The notes: generated from the letters alone by a model not told the origin. Positions 17,894 through 27,540 are shown, numbered from the stretch's first letter. The stretch: 37,058 bases of DNA from an uncultured Veillonellaceae bacterium (GCA_902773295.1 CACYDT010000002.1:1-37058), one strand, 5' to 3'. Made by a program: numbers and translations.

Positions 17894-19270
17894 CTATTTC
17901 ATGAAGGGAAGCTTGAGGTTGCCAAGCGCCCCCAGACCGGGAAAGCCGCCCTTTTTGCCGCCTTTCAGCTTCTTCATCTTCTTCATCATCTTTTTCATCT
18001 CGCCGAACTGTTTCAGGAGCTTGTTGACATCCTGCACCCGCGTGCCGCTTCCCATGGCAATGCGCTTGCGGCGGCTGCCGTTGATGATGCTGATATCCGC
18101 CCGCTCCTTCGGTGTCATAGACGTAATGATTGCCTCAATCTGGCGCATTTCCTTTCCATTGAGGTCGATATCCTGGCCGGCCAGCTGCTTCTTGAGATCC
18201 CCCATGCCGGGAATCAGTCCGAGGATGCTGTCCAAAGAGCCAAGCTTCTTCACCTGCTGCATCTGGGAAAGGAAATCATCCAGCGTGAACTCGTCCTTGC
18301 GGAGCTTCTTCTCCATCTTCCTGGCTTCTTCCATATCGAAAGTAGCCTGCGCCTTCTCCACGAGGGAAAGCACATCGCCCATGCCAAGGATGCGGGAAGC
18401 CATCCGATCCGGATGGAAAGACTCCAATGCCTCCAATTTTTCCCCCATACCAACAAACTTGATGGGACAACCGGTGACAGCCTTAATGGAAAGAGCTGCG
18501 CCGCCTCGGGCATCGCCGTCCATCTTTGTGAGGACAACCCCATCCAGGCCAAGACTGCTGTGGAAGCTCTCGGCAACATTCACGGACTCCTGTCCTGTCA
18601 TGGCATCCACGACGAGGAGAATCTCGTGTGGCCGAACACCGGCTTTGATATCGCGAAGCTCCTGCATGAGCCTCTCATCAATCTGCAGACGCCCTGCCGT
18701 ATCAATGATGACCACATCATTCGCATGAGATACGGAATAAGGAATGGACTCCTTCGCAATCGTCACGGCATCCGTCCCCGCCTCCATGGTGAAAACGGGA
18801 ATCCCCAGTTGCTGGCCGACAACCTGCAGCTGCTTGACGGCAGCCGGACGATAGATATCCGCTGCCACCAAAAGAGGCCGCTTCCCCTGCTTCTTGAGGG
18901 AAAGCCCCAGCTTGCCGGCGGAAGTTGTCTTTCCTGCTCCCTGCAGCCCCACCATCATGATGATGGTCGGCGGGTGAGCGCTCATGCTGATGCGGCTTTG
19001 CGTACCGCCCATGAGGTTCGTCAATTCCTCATCGACGATTTTCACCACGACCTGTGCCGGTGTCAGCGTTTCCAGAATATCCTGCCCGACCGCCCGCTCC
19101 CTGACGGTATTGACGAAATCCTTGACGACCTTGAAATTGACATCAGCCTCCAGAAGCGCCATACGCACTTCCCGCATCGCCTCATTCACATCGTCCTCTG
19201 TCAGCTTGCCATGCCCGCGCAGTTTCTTGAAGGTTTCCTGCAACCTCTCCGATAAGCTTTCAAAAATCAA
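17894..19270 (-). CDS. ffh: Signal recognition particle protein Ffh
   Basis: This GTPase binds SRP RNA and signal sequences and delivers nascent membrane proteins to FtsY. Of the 458 residues, the N domain (about 1-90) is followed by the G domain with GLQGAGKTTSAGKLG (about 105-119), DTAGRLQID and TKMDGDARGGAALS. The methionine-rich M domain then runs from about residue 300 to a basic tail. The start ATG (19270) overlaps the ylxM stop by 4 nt (ATGA), which couples the two genes. The SRP RNA gene is not in the window. Confidence 0.97.
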   Translation of the reverse strand: MIFESLSERLQETFKKLRGHGKLTEDDVNEAMREVRMALLEADVNFKVVKDFVNTVRERAVGQDILETLTPAQVVVKIVDEELTNLMGGTQSRISMSAHPPTIIMMVGLQGAGKTTSAGKLGLSLKKQGKRPLLVAADIYRPAAVKQLQVVGQQLGIPVFTMEAGTDAVTIAKESIPYSVSHANDVVIIDTAGRLQIDERLMQELRDIKAGVRPHEILLVVDAMTGQESVNVAESFHSSLGLDGVVLTKMDGDARGGAALSIKAVTGCPIKFVGMGEKLEALESFHPDRMASRILGMGDVLSLVEKAQATFDMEEARKMEKKLRKDEFTLDDFLSQMQQVKKLGSLDSILGLIPGMGDLKKQLAGQDIDLNGKEMRQIEAIITSMTPKERADISIINGSRRKRIAMGSGTRVQDVNKLLKQFGEMKKMMKKMKKLKGGKKGGFPGLGALGNLKLPFMK

Positions 19271-19626
19271 ATCGATACCTCCCGAGCCTTTTCCAGGAAA
19301 GGGGAAAGGCGATCCAATATCTCGTCGACAACAACCTCGTTCCCCGGCTGACGCAGCTCCCGGACCAATCCACAGATTCCGGAAAGAGCTTCGCGTTCCA
19401 ACCGGAAGCGCTCCACCAGTCCCAGCTTCGCCTCGTATTCTTCCATGATTTTCTGCGAACGATGGATGCTGTCATGGGCAGCCTGACGGGAAATCCCCAG
19501 GTTCTCCCCAATCTCCGCCAGGGAAAAATCATCAAACAGGCAAAGCTCCATGCACTTTTGCTGCCGCTTTGTCAGCAATGCCCCATACAGGTCAAACAGA
19601 TCTGTCAAATAAAGCATCTCTTTCAT
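19267..19626 (-). CDS. ylxM: YlxM family DNA-binding protein, putative SRP operon regulator
   Basis: A 119-residue helix-turn-helix protein: LTKRQQKCMELCLFDDFSLAEIGENLGISRQAAHDSIHRSQKIMEEYEAKLGL resembles a sigma-70 region 4-type HTH and is characteristic of YlxM/p13. YlxM has been linked to SRP function in streptococci and listeriae. The start MKEMLYLTDLF (19626) has GGGGAG upstream; the longer frame to 19737 runs into the promoter and is rejected. It overlaps ffh by 4 nt and is the first gene of the operon. Confidence 0.9.
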   Translation of the reverse strand: MKEMLYLTDLFDLYGALLTKRQQKCMELCLFDDFSLAEIGENLGISRQAAHDSIHRSQKIMEEYEAKLGLVERFRLEREALSGICGLVRELRQPGNEVVVDEILDRLSPFLEKAREVSI

Positions 19627-19686
19627 CCCGGCTTCTCCCCAATTCCATCCTTTTGCCCTGACAAGTATTCTTGCTTGACAGGGGAT

Positions 19687-19715
19687 ATTATACACAAGCA
19701 CATCTCCCATGTCAA
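19687..19715 (-). promoter_or_regulatory. Consensus promoter of the ylxM-ffh-rpsP-khpA-ylqD-rimM-trmD operon
   Basis: On the minus strand TTGACA (19715-19710) and TATAAT (19692-19687) are exactly 17 bp apart, a full sigma-A consensus. The start would be near 19680. An imperfect hairpin (CTGTCAAG...CTTGTCAG) lies between it and ylxM. Confidence 0.9.
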
Positions 19716-19726
19716 GGCCGCCAACA

Positions 19727-19779
19727 CCAATTTCCAAGAAAATCCCGCCCCGGACAGGAAGGATTTTCCTGGGAATTGG
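19727..19779 (+). repeat. 19-bp imperfect inverted repeat upstream of the FIST chemoreceptor gene
   Basis: CCAATTTCCAAGAAAATCC (19727-19745) pairs with GGATTTTCCTGGGAATTGG (19761-19779), with two non-Watson-Crick positions and a 15-base loop. It lies between the divergent promoters of ylxM and the chemoreceptor gene, and could be an operator or a leader hairpin. No T-run follows. Confidence 0.55.
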
Positions 19780-19823
19780 AGAATTAAGACTATAACAAAC
19801 AAATCTTCACGAGGTGGCATATC

Positions 19824-21902
19824 ATGTTCAGTATCTTTTCTTCCAAAAAAACGGAATCGCCTGCCCTCCCTTCCACGAAGCCGCAGACTGCGTCCCAACC
19901 CGTCTCCCAGGTTTCCCGGATTGCCTCCCAGCCGCAAAAGGACATCCGGACGGCATATCTCAACGTGCGGGAGCTTGATGCCAGAAACCTGAAGACTCTT
20001 TGTGATGTGGCGGAAGGGCCGGCCCTGATTCTCGGATTCATTTCCCCCGATCTCTCCATGGACAGCGTTGCCCAAGCCGTCAAGAGGGAGATTCCCCATG
20101 GCACAAAGCTCATCATGATGACGACCTCCGGCGAACTCTGCCGCCCGGCAAACAGCACGACCCTTTACTGCCCCGCTGACGAAGGGCGCGGCAAGGTGCT
20201 TCTCCAAGCCTTTTCCCATCGCATGATTGAAGACGCATACACGATGAGCATTCCGCTCCATAATGATGACCTGCGCGCCAAGAACATCACGATGACCGTG
20301 AGCGAGCGCGTCGAACTCATCCGGCAGGAAATCGACAAGCACAGGATTCCTTTCCGCATCAGCGTAAATCATACCTTTGCATTAGTCTATATCGACGGCG
20401 TATCCGGCTGCGAGACTTTCGCCCTGCAGGCGCTCTTCAGCGCCGGAAAATTCTCCTGTCCTTTCATCGGTGGCAGCGCAGGCGGCAATCTGGACTTTTC
20501 CCATACCTATATCTATGACGGTGAGCGCACTCTGGAGGATCATGCCGTCATTACGATTGTGCGCCTGAAAAAAGAATATCGCTACGGTATCTTCAAGACA
20601 CAGGCCGTAGAGCGTACGGGAACCGTATTCACCGTAGGAAGCGCCAACACGGCTCTGCGCTATATCGAAACCGTCAACAGTCCCTCCGGCCCGGTCAGTT
20701 TCATCCACGCCCTCAAAGAACATTTCCAGGTCAGCACGACCTCGGAACTGCAGGATATCCTGCAGGAATACACATTTGCCGCAGATATCAACGGGGAGGA
20801 CTTTATCCGGACAGTTGCCAATATAGACGATGCGAACGATCGCATATACTTCTTCTGCGATGTTGTTACCGGAGAAAAGCTCTACCTTCTCAAGAGAATC
20901 TCCCTGGAAAAAACACTTGCCCAGGATCTTCATCTCTACCAGCAGGACAAGCCTGCGCCCATCGGTGTCATACTCAACGACTGCATTCTGCGCCGTCTGG
21001 GATACCCGCAAGAAATCATGCATATTGACCAGTTCAAAAATATCCCTGCGGCCGGCTTCTCCAGTTTCGGCGAAATCAGCGGACTCCATGTGAATGAGAC
21101 ATTGACAGCCATCTTCTTCCATCATGTGCCATCCGGCACATCTTTCAGCGATGAATCCGTCGATAACTTTGCCCTGTCCTACGCAAATTGCCACGCCTTC
21201 TTCTACCAACGCATCATTGAGCGTCAGAAGCAGACAGAACTATTGAAGGACAATCTCATTGAGATGTTCCAAGATTATCAGGCAAAAATGCCCGGCATCG
21301 TGGACACCATCACGCATATCTCCGATGATGTGGAAGTCATACAGAACTCCATCAACCAACTCGCCAACGGCATTGACGAGCAGGGCGGGCTCTTTTCCCA
21401 GCTCATGCAGCGCAACAATGACATCACGCCAAAGCTTGATCTCTTGAGCCAAAACACGCAAAAAATCAAAGATGTCATGAAGATGATCAATGAGATTGCC
21501 GACCAGACCAATCTCCTCGCCCTGAACGCCGCCATTGAGGCCGCCCGTGCCGGAGAGGCAGGACGCGGCTTCTCCGTTGTGGCACAGGAAGTGCGGAAAC
21601 TTTCGGAGAACACCCAGCAGAGCCTGCAGACTTCGGATGAAGCCATCAATGTCCTCCTGCATGACGTGAAGGAAATCGATGCGATTCTCGCAGAGAACAA
21701 GAATTTCGAGGAGCGCATCGGCGAGTTCGATGCCAATTTCAATACACAGATGAAAGACCTGCACAAAAACCTGAACGAAGGCATCCGGCATATCCAGAAT
21801 TCCACCCGGTCCATCCGGGATCTGGAACGCATCAATGATGCTACCCGCCTTCAGATGGAGCAGCTCACTGCCACCATTCACAACATCGAAATGGGGATTT
21901 AG
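19824..21902 (+). CDS. Soluble methyl-accepting chemotaxis protein with FIST sensory domains
   Basis: This 692-residue protein has no signal peptide and no membrane segment, so it should be a cytoplasmic receptor. After a Pro/Gln/Ser-rich leader (about 1-38), residues of about 55-250 and 265-440 have the look of FIST N and FIST C domains, which are thought to bind small ligands such as amino acids: [42 protein letters not shown], and [15 protein letters not shown]...[13 protein letters not shown]. The C-terminal helical signalling hairpin carries the conserved tip [37 protein letters not shown] (about 556-592) that binds CheA/CheW. The signalling region is short, so its length class is uncertain. 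Ribosome binding site: GAGGTGG. No other chemotaxis genes are near. Confidence 0.9.
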   Translation: MFSIFSSKKTESPALPSTKPQTASQPVSQVSRIASQPQKDIRTAYLNVRELDARNLKTLCDVAEGPALILGFISPDLSMDSVAQAVKREIPHGTKLIMMTTSGELCRPANSTTLYCPADEGRGKVLLQAFSHRMIEDAYTMSIPLHNDDLRAKNITMTVSERVELIRQEIDKHRIPFRISVNHTFALVYIDGVSGCETFALQALFSAGKFSCPFIGGSAGGNLDFSHTYIYDGERTLEDHAVITIVRLKKEYRYGIFKTQAVERTGTVFTVGSANTALRYIETVNSPSGPVSFIHALKEHFQVSTTSELQDILQEYTFAADINGEDFIRTVANIDDANDRIYFFCDVVTGEKLYLLKRISLEKTLAQDLHLYQQDKPAPIGVILNDCILRRLGYPQEIMHIDQFKNIPAAGFSSFGEISGLHVNETLTAIFFHHVPSGTSFSDESVDNFALSYANCHAFFYQRIIERQKQTELLKDNLIEMFQDYQAKMPGIVDTITHISDDVEVIQNSINQLANGIDEQGGLFSQLMQRNNDITPKLDLLSQNTQKIKDVMKMINEIADQTNLLALNAAIEAARAGEAGRGFSVVAQEVRKLSENTQQSLQTSDEAINVLLHDVKEIDAILAENKNFEERIGEFDANFNTQMKDLHKNLNEGIRHIQNSTRSIRDLERINDATRLQMEQLTATIHNIEMGI

Positions 21903-21974
21903 AACCATGCATCAATAAAAACTTTTTCGAAACGCCTCGTTGTACATCAAACGGGACAAAGGAGATCTGTTTTT

Positions 21975-23048
21975 ATGGAAAAGGGCATTACTATCTACCC
22001 CGGATTGGACAATAGCCCCGAAGAAAATCTTCAATTGCTCGATCAAGCTGCAGACTGCGGCATCCATCGTGTTTTCTTTTCCCTGATGCTTCCCTATGCA
22101 AATTTACGGCAGGCAAAATCTGAATTGGGAAAACTGCTCTCCTTTGCACGGAAGCTTCACATGGATATCATCGCGGCTCTGACACCGGATGTCATGCGCG
22201 CGCTCCATATCAGCCATCTGCGTCTGGAGGCATTCCGTCTCATGGGCATCCATACCCTCTTCCTCAAAAACTTCCTCCCGGAAGATCTCGCAGAACTGAG
22301 CCGCAATCCCTATGGCATCCACATCCAATTCAGTGCTTCCCGGCTGACAATGAATGAATTGGGAAGACTTCTGCATGAACGCCCCAACCTGCAACAGCTG
22401 GAAGCCCTGCACAATGGCTACGACCGGGAGGGAACCGGGCTTTCCGAAGAAAACCTCATCCGCCGCACTGTCATGCTCCATCGTTCAGGAATCCGCGTCA
22501 GTGCCTTTGTCCCAAGCTCCGGGCGCCGTTCTCCGTTCCATGCAGGCATCCCATCCCTCGAGATGCATCGCCACATGCCGGTGGATCTCGCTTGCAGGCA
22601 TTACGCGGCCATCGGCATGGACTCTGTCTTCTTCGCGGATTCCAAGCCCTCGCCGGAAGAACTTCATGCCCTGGGAAGTCTGGCGCAAGGCGAAATCGTC
22701 CTGCGTGCCCGCTTCCTCACTGAAGATGACCTGCAGCGCCAATTGCTCCGGCACAGCTTTACCGCCCGCATTGACGAAGCCCGCGATGCCGTGCGGGCAA
22801 TGGAAGGTACAGCCATCGCCACCGTGCTCGGCAGAACCATCCTCCCGGAGAACACCGTGGAACGCCGTATCGGGGACATCACCATCGACAACAGAGATTG
22901 CACCGGATTCATGGGAGAAGTGCAGATCATAAAACGCCCCTCCCCCGCCAGCAGCCGCACAAATGTAGCGGCACGCATCCACGAAGAAGAGGCGTTCCTC
23001 ATCGACTATGTCATCCCCGGAAAAAAATTCCGTTTCCAATTCGACTGA
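21975..23048 (+). CDS. MupG family (DUF871) TIM-barrel protein, putative 6-phospho-N-acetylmuramidase
   Basis: The 357-residue protein starts MEKGITIYPGLDNSPEENLQLLDQAADCGIHRVFFSLMLPYAN. It has the large N-terminal barrel and a smaller C-terminal domain (GEVQIIKRPSPASSRTNVAARIHEEEAFLIDYVIPGKKFRFQF) typical of DUF871/MupG. In staphylococci MupG splits MurNAc-6P-GlcNAc imported during cell-wall recycling. No PTS, MurQ or muramidase genes are adjacent, so that role is family-based inference. AAAGGAG precedes the ATG. It is 72 bp after the chemoreceptor gene on the same strand and could be cotranscribed. It ends 7 bp from the convergent DUF445 gene. Confidence 0.85.
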   Translation: MEKGITIYPGLDNSPEENLQLLDQAADCGIHRVFFSLMLPYANLRQAKSELGKLLSFARKLHMDIIAALTPDVMRALHISHLRLEAFRLMGIHTLFLKNFLPEDLAELSRNPYGIHIQFSASRLTMNELGRLLHERPNLQQLEALHNGYDREGTGLSEENLIRRTVMLHRSGIRVSAFVPSSGRRSPFHAGIPSLEMHRHMPVDLACRHYAAIGMDSVFFADSKPSPEELHALGSLAQGEIVLRARFLTEDDLQRQLLRHSFTARIDEARDAVRAMEGTAIATVLGRTILPENTVERRIGDITIDNRDCTGFMGEVQIIKRPSPASSRTNVAARIHEEEAFLIDYVIPGKKFRFQFD

Positions 23049-23055
23049 TGCATGC

Positions 23056-24342
23056 TCAAGATCTGGCCAGAACCAACATCACAAACAGGACTGCTCCTAT
23101 GCCCGACCCCACGATGGAACCGTTCATGCGGATCCAGAGGAGGTCGGGCTCTACTTTGTCATAGACCAGATGGTTCAGCTGCTCATCCGTCATGCGGCGC
23201 AGAACGTCTTCCACAATCTCTCCTACCATATTCTGAGCATGGAGGGCGCTTCTGACCACAATGTCATAGAGAAAATGTTCCACAGTATGGCGCAGGCGCC
23301 CATCCGTATGCACCATCTCCAGGCACCTTGCATACTCCTCACTGAAAATATCCAGAAAGCCCTTGCGGAGCGCCGGCAGGCTATCCGTCCGGGAATCCGC
23401 GCCAAAACTCTCGCTGATGTTCATCATGGCAAGGCTGACTGCTTCATTCAACGGAAGCTCCCGCACAATATCTTCCTTCATTTCAGCGATGAGACTCCTA
23501 AATTCCGGATCCTTCCCAAGATCCTCCGCCTTCTCGTAAAAAAGAGCCAGAATCCCCCTCTGCAGGGGAGAATCCACTTCCGCAAGTTCGTCGGCAAGCC
23601 GGAGAAGCTGCTTCTGCATGATTTCGGCAGCCTCTTCCAAATTCACGAAATCCAATGCCTCTGCAATCCCTGCCAGCAAAAGTTCCAGCGTGCTTTTCGT
23701 GCACTCCTTCTCGTACTGCTCCAACATGCCGAGAATGGCCGTCTTCGTAGCAGGCTGCTCCAGATATTCTCTGACATACATGGCCACGTACTGAAGGAAT
23801 TCTTTGTCGCGGCCACTCTCCCGCATCCATTTCCCGACTTCCGCAAGGAATTCATCCGGCGATGCCTGAAGCAAGGTATTCCTCAACCGCCCGGCAATCA
23901 TATCCACCTGCTCCTGCCGATCCTGGTTCATGAGAAAATCCTTCGCGTAATCCATGAGACGCTGCAGCATCTGCTGCCGGGTCGCCGGTTCATGGAGCCA
24001 GTCCATAAGCATGGGAAGTACATGGAGCTTCTCGATATGATGGATGATCTTGCGCCTGGAAAAAAATTCCTTCTGCACCATCGTGACAGAAGCCTTGATG
24101 AATGCCTCCCGACGACGGGGAAGGATTGCCGTATGATAAGGGAACCCCAAAGGCTTCCTGAAAAGTGCCGTCACAGCAAACCAATCGGCGATACCGCCCA
24201 CCAATGCCGCTTCCGCGCAAAAGAGAAAACCTTCTGCCAACAGGCTCTCCCGGTACTGCAGATGCAGGCAGAGGGAAAACAGAAAAACGGCAGCGGCACA
24301 CAACAACGTCTTGTCCGCCTTGTTCCAATCCCGCCAGATCAC
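23056..24342 (-). CDS. DUF445 family membrane protein, second copy
   Basis: A 428-residue protein of the DUF445 family. It begins with hydrophobic segments (LLCAAAVFLFSLCLHL) and the conserved block LVGGIADWFAVTALFRKPLGFPYHTAILPRRRE. A long helical, soluble-looking region follows, and it ends in the family C-terminus LLWIRMNGSIVGSGIGAVLFVMLVL, a second membrane segment. Function is unknown. GTG at 24342 is preferred because it overlaps the previous stop by 4 nt (GTGA) with AAAGGG upstream; a TTG at 24369 is the alternative. It is the last gene of thiE-galU-DUF445-DUF445. Confidence 0.85.
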   Translation of the reverse strand: MIWRDWNKADKTLLCAAAVFLFSLCLHLQYRESLLAEGFLFCAEAALVGGIADWFAVTALFRKPLGFPYHTAILPRRREAFIKASVTMVQKEFFSRRKIIHHIEKLHVLPMLMDWLHEPATRQQMLQRLMDYAKDFLMNQDRQEQVDMIAGRLRNTLLQASPDEFLAEVGKWMRESGRDKEFLQYVAMYVREYLEQPATKTAILGMLEQYEKECTKSTLELLLAGIAEALDFVNLEEAAEIMQKQLLRLADELAEVDSPLQRGILALFYEKAEDLGKDPEFRSLIAEMKEDIVRELPLNEAVSLAMMNISESFGADSRTDSLPALRKGFLDIFSEEYARCLEMVHTDGRLRHTVEHFLYDIVVRSALHAQNMVGEIVEDVLRRMTDEQLNHLVYDKVEPDLLWIRMNGSIVGSGIGAVLFVMLVLARS

Positions 24343-25577
24343 ATGCCCCACACCCTTTCTGCAACCCAAGCGATGATGTAAAGCCCCATCCCCACAAGAG
24401 CGCCGACAAGGGATCCATTGATGCGGATCATCTGCAGATCGTCCGATACCCTGGACTCCACAAACTCCGTAAGATTCTCGTCGGAAAACTCATCGAGGCG
24501 CTCCCGGATCAATTGGGGAATGAGATCGTGGTGCTTTATAAGCTCTGCCTCTATGAAATCCTTGATCATGGAATCGAAACGCTTCTGCCAGTCTTCCCTT
24601 TGGGAAAATTCCAGAAGCTTCCCCTCGACAAACCTGTCCAGCGGTTCCAGCCAAAAAGGATGATCTCCCTTGACATTCGCCTCCAGCCATCCGGCCATCC
24701 AGTCGCTGAAATCCACCTTGTCGAGATACTGCTCCTTCCAGCGGCAAAACACCTCATGAACGGCTTCCTTCTGCCCAAGGGAACGAAACATTGTCTCCAG
24801 TCCATCTTTCCATGCCCTGTAAGAGTCCGTTTCCCCTGCCATCATTTCATCCATATGGTGCATCAGCTTGTCATTGATAATGCCCAGAATCCGCTCATCC
24901 GAAAGATCCAGTGTCTCCAAAACGAACACACGCCCGGCAGAATCCTTCTCGTATTCCTGCCGCAGAATCTTTATGTTGTCCAGAAGCACTTGCTGCATGG
25001 CAGGTGCGAGCAAGACCTGGCGGCCTATCCCCAGAACAGAACGAAGCATACGGCTGCTGTGCCTGTCCTCTGCCAGCATCTGGACGACACCGGACAGGAC
25101 TTTTTCCAACGGAAGGGATTGCAAGGCATTCCGGATGGTCGGTTCCAATCCCTCCGCTACGGCCTTTGAGTCCATCGTTTCCACCGCCGAAAGCAACACC
25201 TCGTCCACCGTCTCCCTCAGCAGCGCAGCACCGCCGCGATGCTGCAGGTAATCTACCATAAGAGCTGCCGTATCTTGCTTGCGCATCACTTCCATGATAT
25301 TTTCCACGCTCAGGAGGTCATCCCCGGAAAATGTGACAATCGAGTCCATGATGCGTTTCCGGTTGCGCCGGAGAATCTCCGTACGATAGGATATGCCGAG
25401 GGGCTTCCTGAACAGCGCTGTCACCGCAAACCAATCCGCCAGCCCGCCGATGGTCGCTGCCAGAAAACCATGATGGAAAAGCCCCCACCAGAATCCAGCC
25501 GCAGCGCAGGGCAATGTGGAAAAGCATCCCAATGCACTGACCGCCAGTGCCAGCGTCGCCTTGTACTTCGTCCGCAA
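24339..25577 (-). CDS. DUF445 family membrane protein, first copy
   Basis: This 412-residue paralogue of the next gene has the same layout: an N-terminal hydrophobic region, TIGGLADWFAVTALFRKPLGISYRTEILRRNRKRIMDSI, a long helical middle, and the C-terminal DLQMIRINGSLVGALVGMGLYIIAWVAERV. Overall similarity to the downstream copy is moderate, highest at the two ends. The start is a TTG at 25577, 3 bp after the galU stop, with AAGGGA upstream. Function is unknown. Two membrane anchors with a long helical middle suggest a structural or envelope role, but this is only inference. Confidence 0.85.
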   Translation of the reverse strand: MRTKYKATLALAVSALGCFSTLPCAAAGFWWGLFHHGFLAATIGGLADWFAVTALFRKPLGISYRTEILRRNRKRIMDSIVTFSGDDLLSVENIMEVMRKQDTAALMVDYLQHRGGAALLRETVDEVLLSAVETMDSKAVAEGLEPTIRNALQSLPLEKVLSGVVQMLAEDRHSSRMLRSVLGIGRQVLLAPAMQQVLLDNIKILRQEYEKDSAGRVFVLETLDLSDERILGIINDKLMHHMDEMMAGETDSYRAWKDGLETMFRSLGQKEAVHEVFCRWKEQYLDKVDFSDWMAGWLEANVKGDHPFWLEPLDRFVEGKLLEFSQREDWQKRFDSMIKDFIEAELIKHHDLIPQLIRERLDEFSDENLTEFVESRVSDDLQMIRINGSLVGALVGMGLYIIAWVAERVWGM

Positions 25578-25580
25578 TCG

Positions 25581-26468
25581 TTACATTCCCTTCACCATCT
25601 GCTTCAGATATTCTTTGAACGGCTCCCCAAGATCTTCCCTGCGCAAGGCAAACTCTATCGTCGCTTTCAGGAAGCCGAGCTTATCTCCCAGATCATAGCG
25701 CATCCCTTCAAAATCATAGGCATACACCACATCCTGCTGCGCGAGAACCCGCAATGCATCCGTCAGCTGGATCTCCCCGCCCTTGCCCGGCTGGGTTTTC
25801 TCAAGGAGCTCAAAAATCTCCGGTTTGATAATATAGCGCCCCAGCACGGCCAGATGGCTCGGAGCCTCTTCCATAGTAGGCTTCTCTACCATATCGGATA
25901 CCCGCATGAGCCGGTCATTTTCTGTTGCCTGCCCCGCAACAATCCCATAAGATGATACCTGGTCATCGGGAACATGCTGGCACCCGAGAACCGACCCGCC
26001 GGTAGCCTCATAGATCTCAATCAACTGCTTCAATGCCGGTTTCTTGGGATGATAGACCACATCATCTCCCAAAAGCACCGCAAAAGGCTCCTCCCCCATG
26101 AAAGCCTTCGCGCAAAGAATGGCATCCCCCAGCCCTCGCATGTAGCGCTGCCTGATATAGTGGATATTGATATCCGCCGTCTCCCTTACGATTTTCAGGA
26201 GATCCTTCTTTCCCTTTTTCTCCAGCTCCATCTCCAGTGCCGGTGCAGAATCGAAGTAATCCTCGATGGCTCTCTTGCCATGTCCGCTGATGACCAGGAT
26301 TTCCTCGATACCGCTTTCCAGTGCTTCCTCCACGATATACTGGATGGTCGGCTTGTCCACAATAGGAAGCATCTCCTTCGGTGTCGACTTCGTTGCCGGC
26401 AGGAACCTCGTCCCATAGCCTGCCGCAGGAATAACAGCCTTCCTTATTTTCTGCATGTGCATCCTCAT
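25581..26468 (-). CDS. galU: UTP--glucose-1-phosphate uridylyltransferase
   Basis: It makes UDP-glucose from UTP and glucose-1-phosphate for polysaccharides and glycolipids. The nucleotide-binding N-terminus KAVIPAAGYGTRFLPATKSTPKEMLPIVDKPTIQYIVEEA is fully conserved, and LLGDDVVYH and VEKP motifs follow. The length is 295 residues from ATG 26468, which overlaps the thiE stop by 4 nt (ATGA) with AAGGA upstream. Two further in-frame ATGs lie within 12 nt, so the exact start is open. The long frame upstream of 26468 is inside thiE and is not coding. Confidence 0.95.
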   Translation of the reverse strand: MRMHMQKIRKAVIPAAGYGTRFLPATKSTPKEMLPIVDKPTIQYIVEEALESGIEEILVISGHGKRAIEDYFDSAPALEMELEKKGKKDLLKIVRETADINIHYIRQRYMRGLGDAILCAKAFMGEEPFAVLLGDDVVYHPKKPALKQLIEIYEATGGSVLGCQHVPDDQVSSYGIVAGQATENDRLMRVSDMVEKPTMEEAPSHLAVLGRYIIKPEIFELLEKTQPGKGGEIQLTDALRVLAQQDVVYAYDFEGMRYDLGDKLGFLKATIEFALRREDLGEPFKEYLKQMVKGM

Positions 26469-27175
26469 CCTTTCTTCCTTCCGGAATGTTCCATTTTCCA
26501 TGTATCCGCCAAGTCCCTGGCAGCAAGTCCGGGATCTGCGGCACCTGCCACTGCGGATACGACAAAGAACCCATCCACGCCGGCTGCCGCAAGCGCAGGA
26601 AGGTCTCCTGCCTTCACACCTCCGCCAACCACTACGGGGCGAGGGCTGCAGGCAGCAAGCTCTTTCAGCTCCTCCAGGCTGCGAAGGATCACATTGCCAT
26701 CCTCGTCCATTCCGCAATCCGGCTTTGTTGCCGTTTCATGCAAGGGACCTGCGCCAAAATAATCGATATCCGATACGTCCACATTCCTGACGTAGTCCAG
26801 CAAATCCACCGTCCTCGCGGAAAGCCCGATCACAGCCTGCTCCCCCAGATACTTCCGGCAAACGGCTACGGGAATATCGCTCTGCCCCACATGGATCCCA
26901 TCCACTTTGATTCCCATGTCACGGGCCGCCAGCACGACATCCAGCCGATCATCCACCAATAACGCCACCTGTCCCTGTTTTCCCTGGGAGGCAATTACAT
27001 CCGCAACATCCCTTGCCAGCTCTATGAGTTCCCATGCAGATGCCACCTTGGAACGTACCTGCACACAGGTAAACCCCTCTGCCACTGCAGCGCCTGCAAT
27101 GTCCTTCACGGGACGGCCGAGGGTATTTTCCGGTCCAACAACCAGATACGACGATATGTCAAATACGTTCCTCAT
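26465..27175 (-). CDS. thiE: Thiamine phosphate synthase
   Basis: The 236-residue TIM barrel joins the thiazole and pyrimidine halves of thiamine. Visible family features include the pyrophosphate- and substrate-binding segments LLVDDRLDVVLAARDMGIKVDGIHVGQSDIPV, GLSART, DYFGAGPLHETATKPD, and VVVGGGVKAGDLPALAAAGVDGFFVVSAV. Start MRNVFDISSYLVVG (27175) has CAGGGGG upstream; a frame open to 27217 is rejected. No TPP riboswitch is present upstream. Instead a large structured RNA with a terminator ends 32 bp before the start codon, with no promoter evident between. Confidence 0.92.
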   Translation of the reverse strand: MRNVFDISSYLVVGPENTLGRPVKDIAGAAVAEGFTCVQVRSKVASAWELIELARDVADVIASQGKQGQVALLVDDRLDVVLAARDMGIKVDGIHVGQSDIPVAVCRKYLGEQAVIGLSARTVDLLDYVRNVDVSDIDYFGAGPLHETATKPDCGMDEDGNVILRSLEELKELAACSPRPVVVGGGVKAGDLPALAAAGVDGFFVVSAVAGAADPGLAARDLADTWKMEHSGRKKG

Positions 27176-27206
27176 TCCAAAATCCCCCTGAAATTTTTCA
27201 AAAGAT

Positions 27207-27252
27207 ATCAAAAACAAACGACAGCCACTTGATTCTTCTCCAAGCGGCTGTC
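27207..27252 (-). terminator. Terminator of the structured RNA, ahead of thiE
   Basis: A 12-bp stem (27252-27241 with 27231-27220, one G-U pair) and a 9-nt loop are followed by GTTTGTTTTTG on the minus strand. The thiE start codon is 32 bp further on. Confidence 0.8.
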
Positions 27253-27540
27253 ATGGCACACTATTCTTTTTCATACAGAATTCTTCACCAAATGCAGGTT
27301 TTCTTTTCTCTGCAACCCATCATCGCTTGGTTTTCGCTAGGCGTTGCAAAACGCTGTGGCAGCTCCCGTTCTCGTCACCCGAAGTGACCGCCAGCGACGT
27401 CTTATGAACTGCTATTGGAAGCACAGACCCTATACAGGGATTTTCCAATCCGACTAAAAACCTGTAAAGCCGAACTGGTTTCTTGCAAGGACTCATAACC
27501 CGGATTTACCTGTTATCAAGCCCCATCGGACTCTCCCCCT

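Noticed and set aside
26469-26717. N-terminal extension of galU
   Set aside because: The extension lies within thiE in another frame. The conserved GalU start and the ATGA overlap fix the start at 26468 or slightly inside.
27320-27496. 58-codon frame MSPCKKPVRLYRFLVG... as a protein gene
   Set aside because: It has no good ribosome binding site and runs straight through several conserved-looking hairpins. I treat it as part of the RNA, though I cannot exclude translation.
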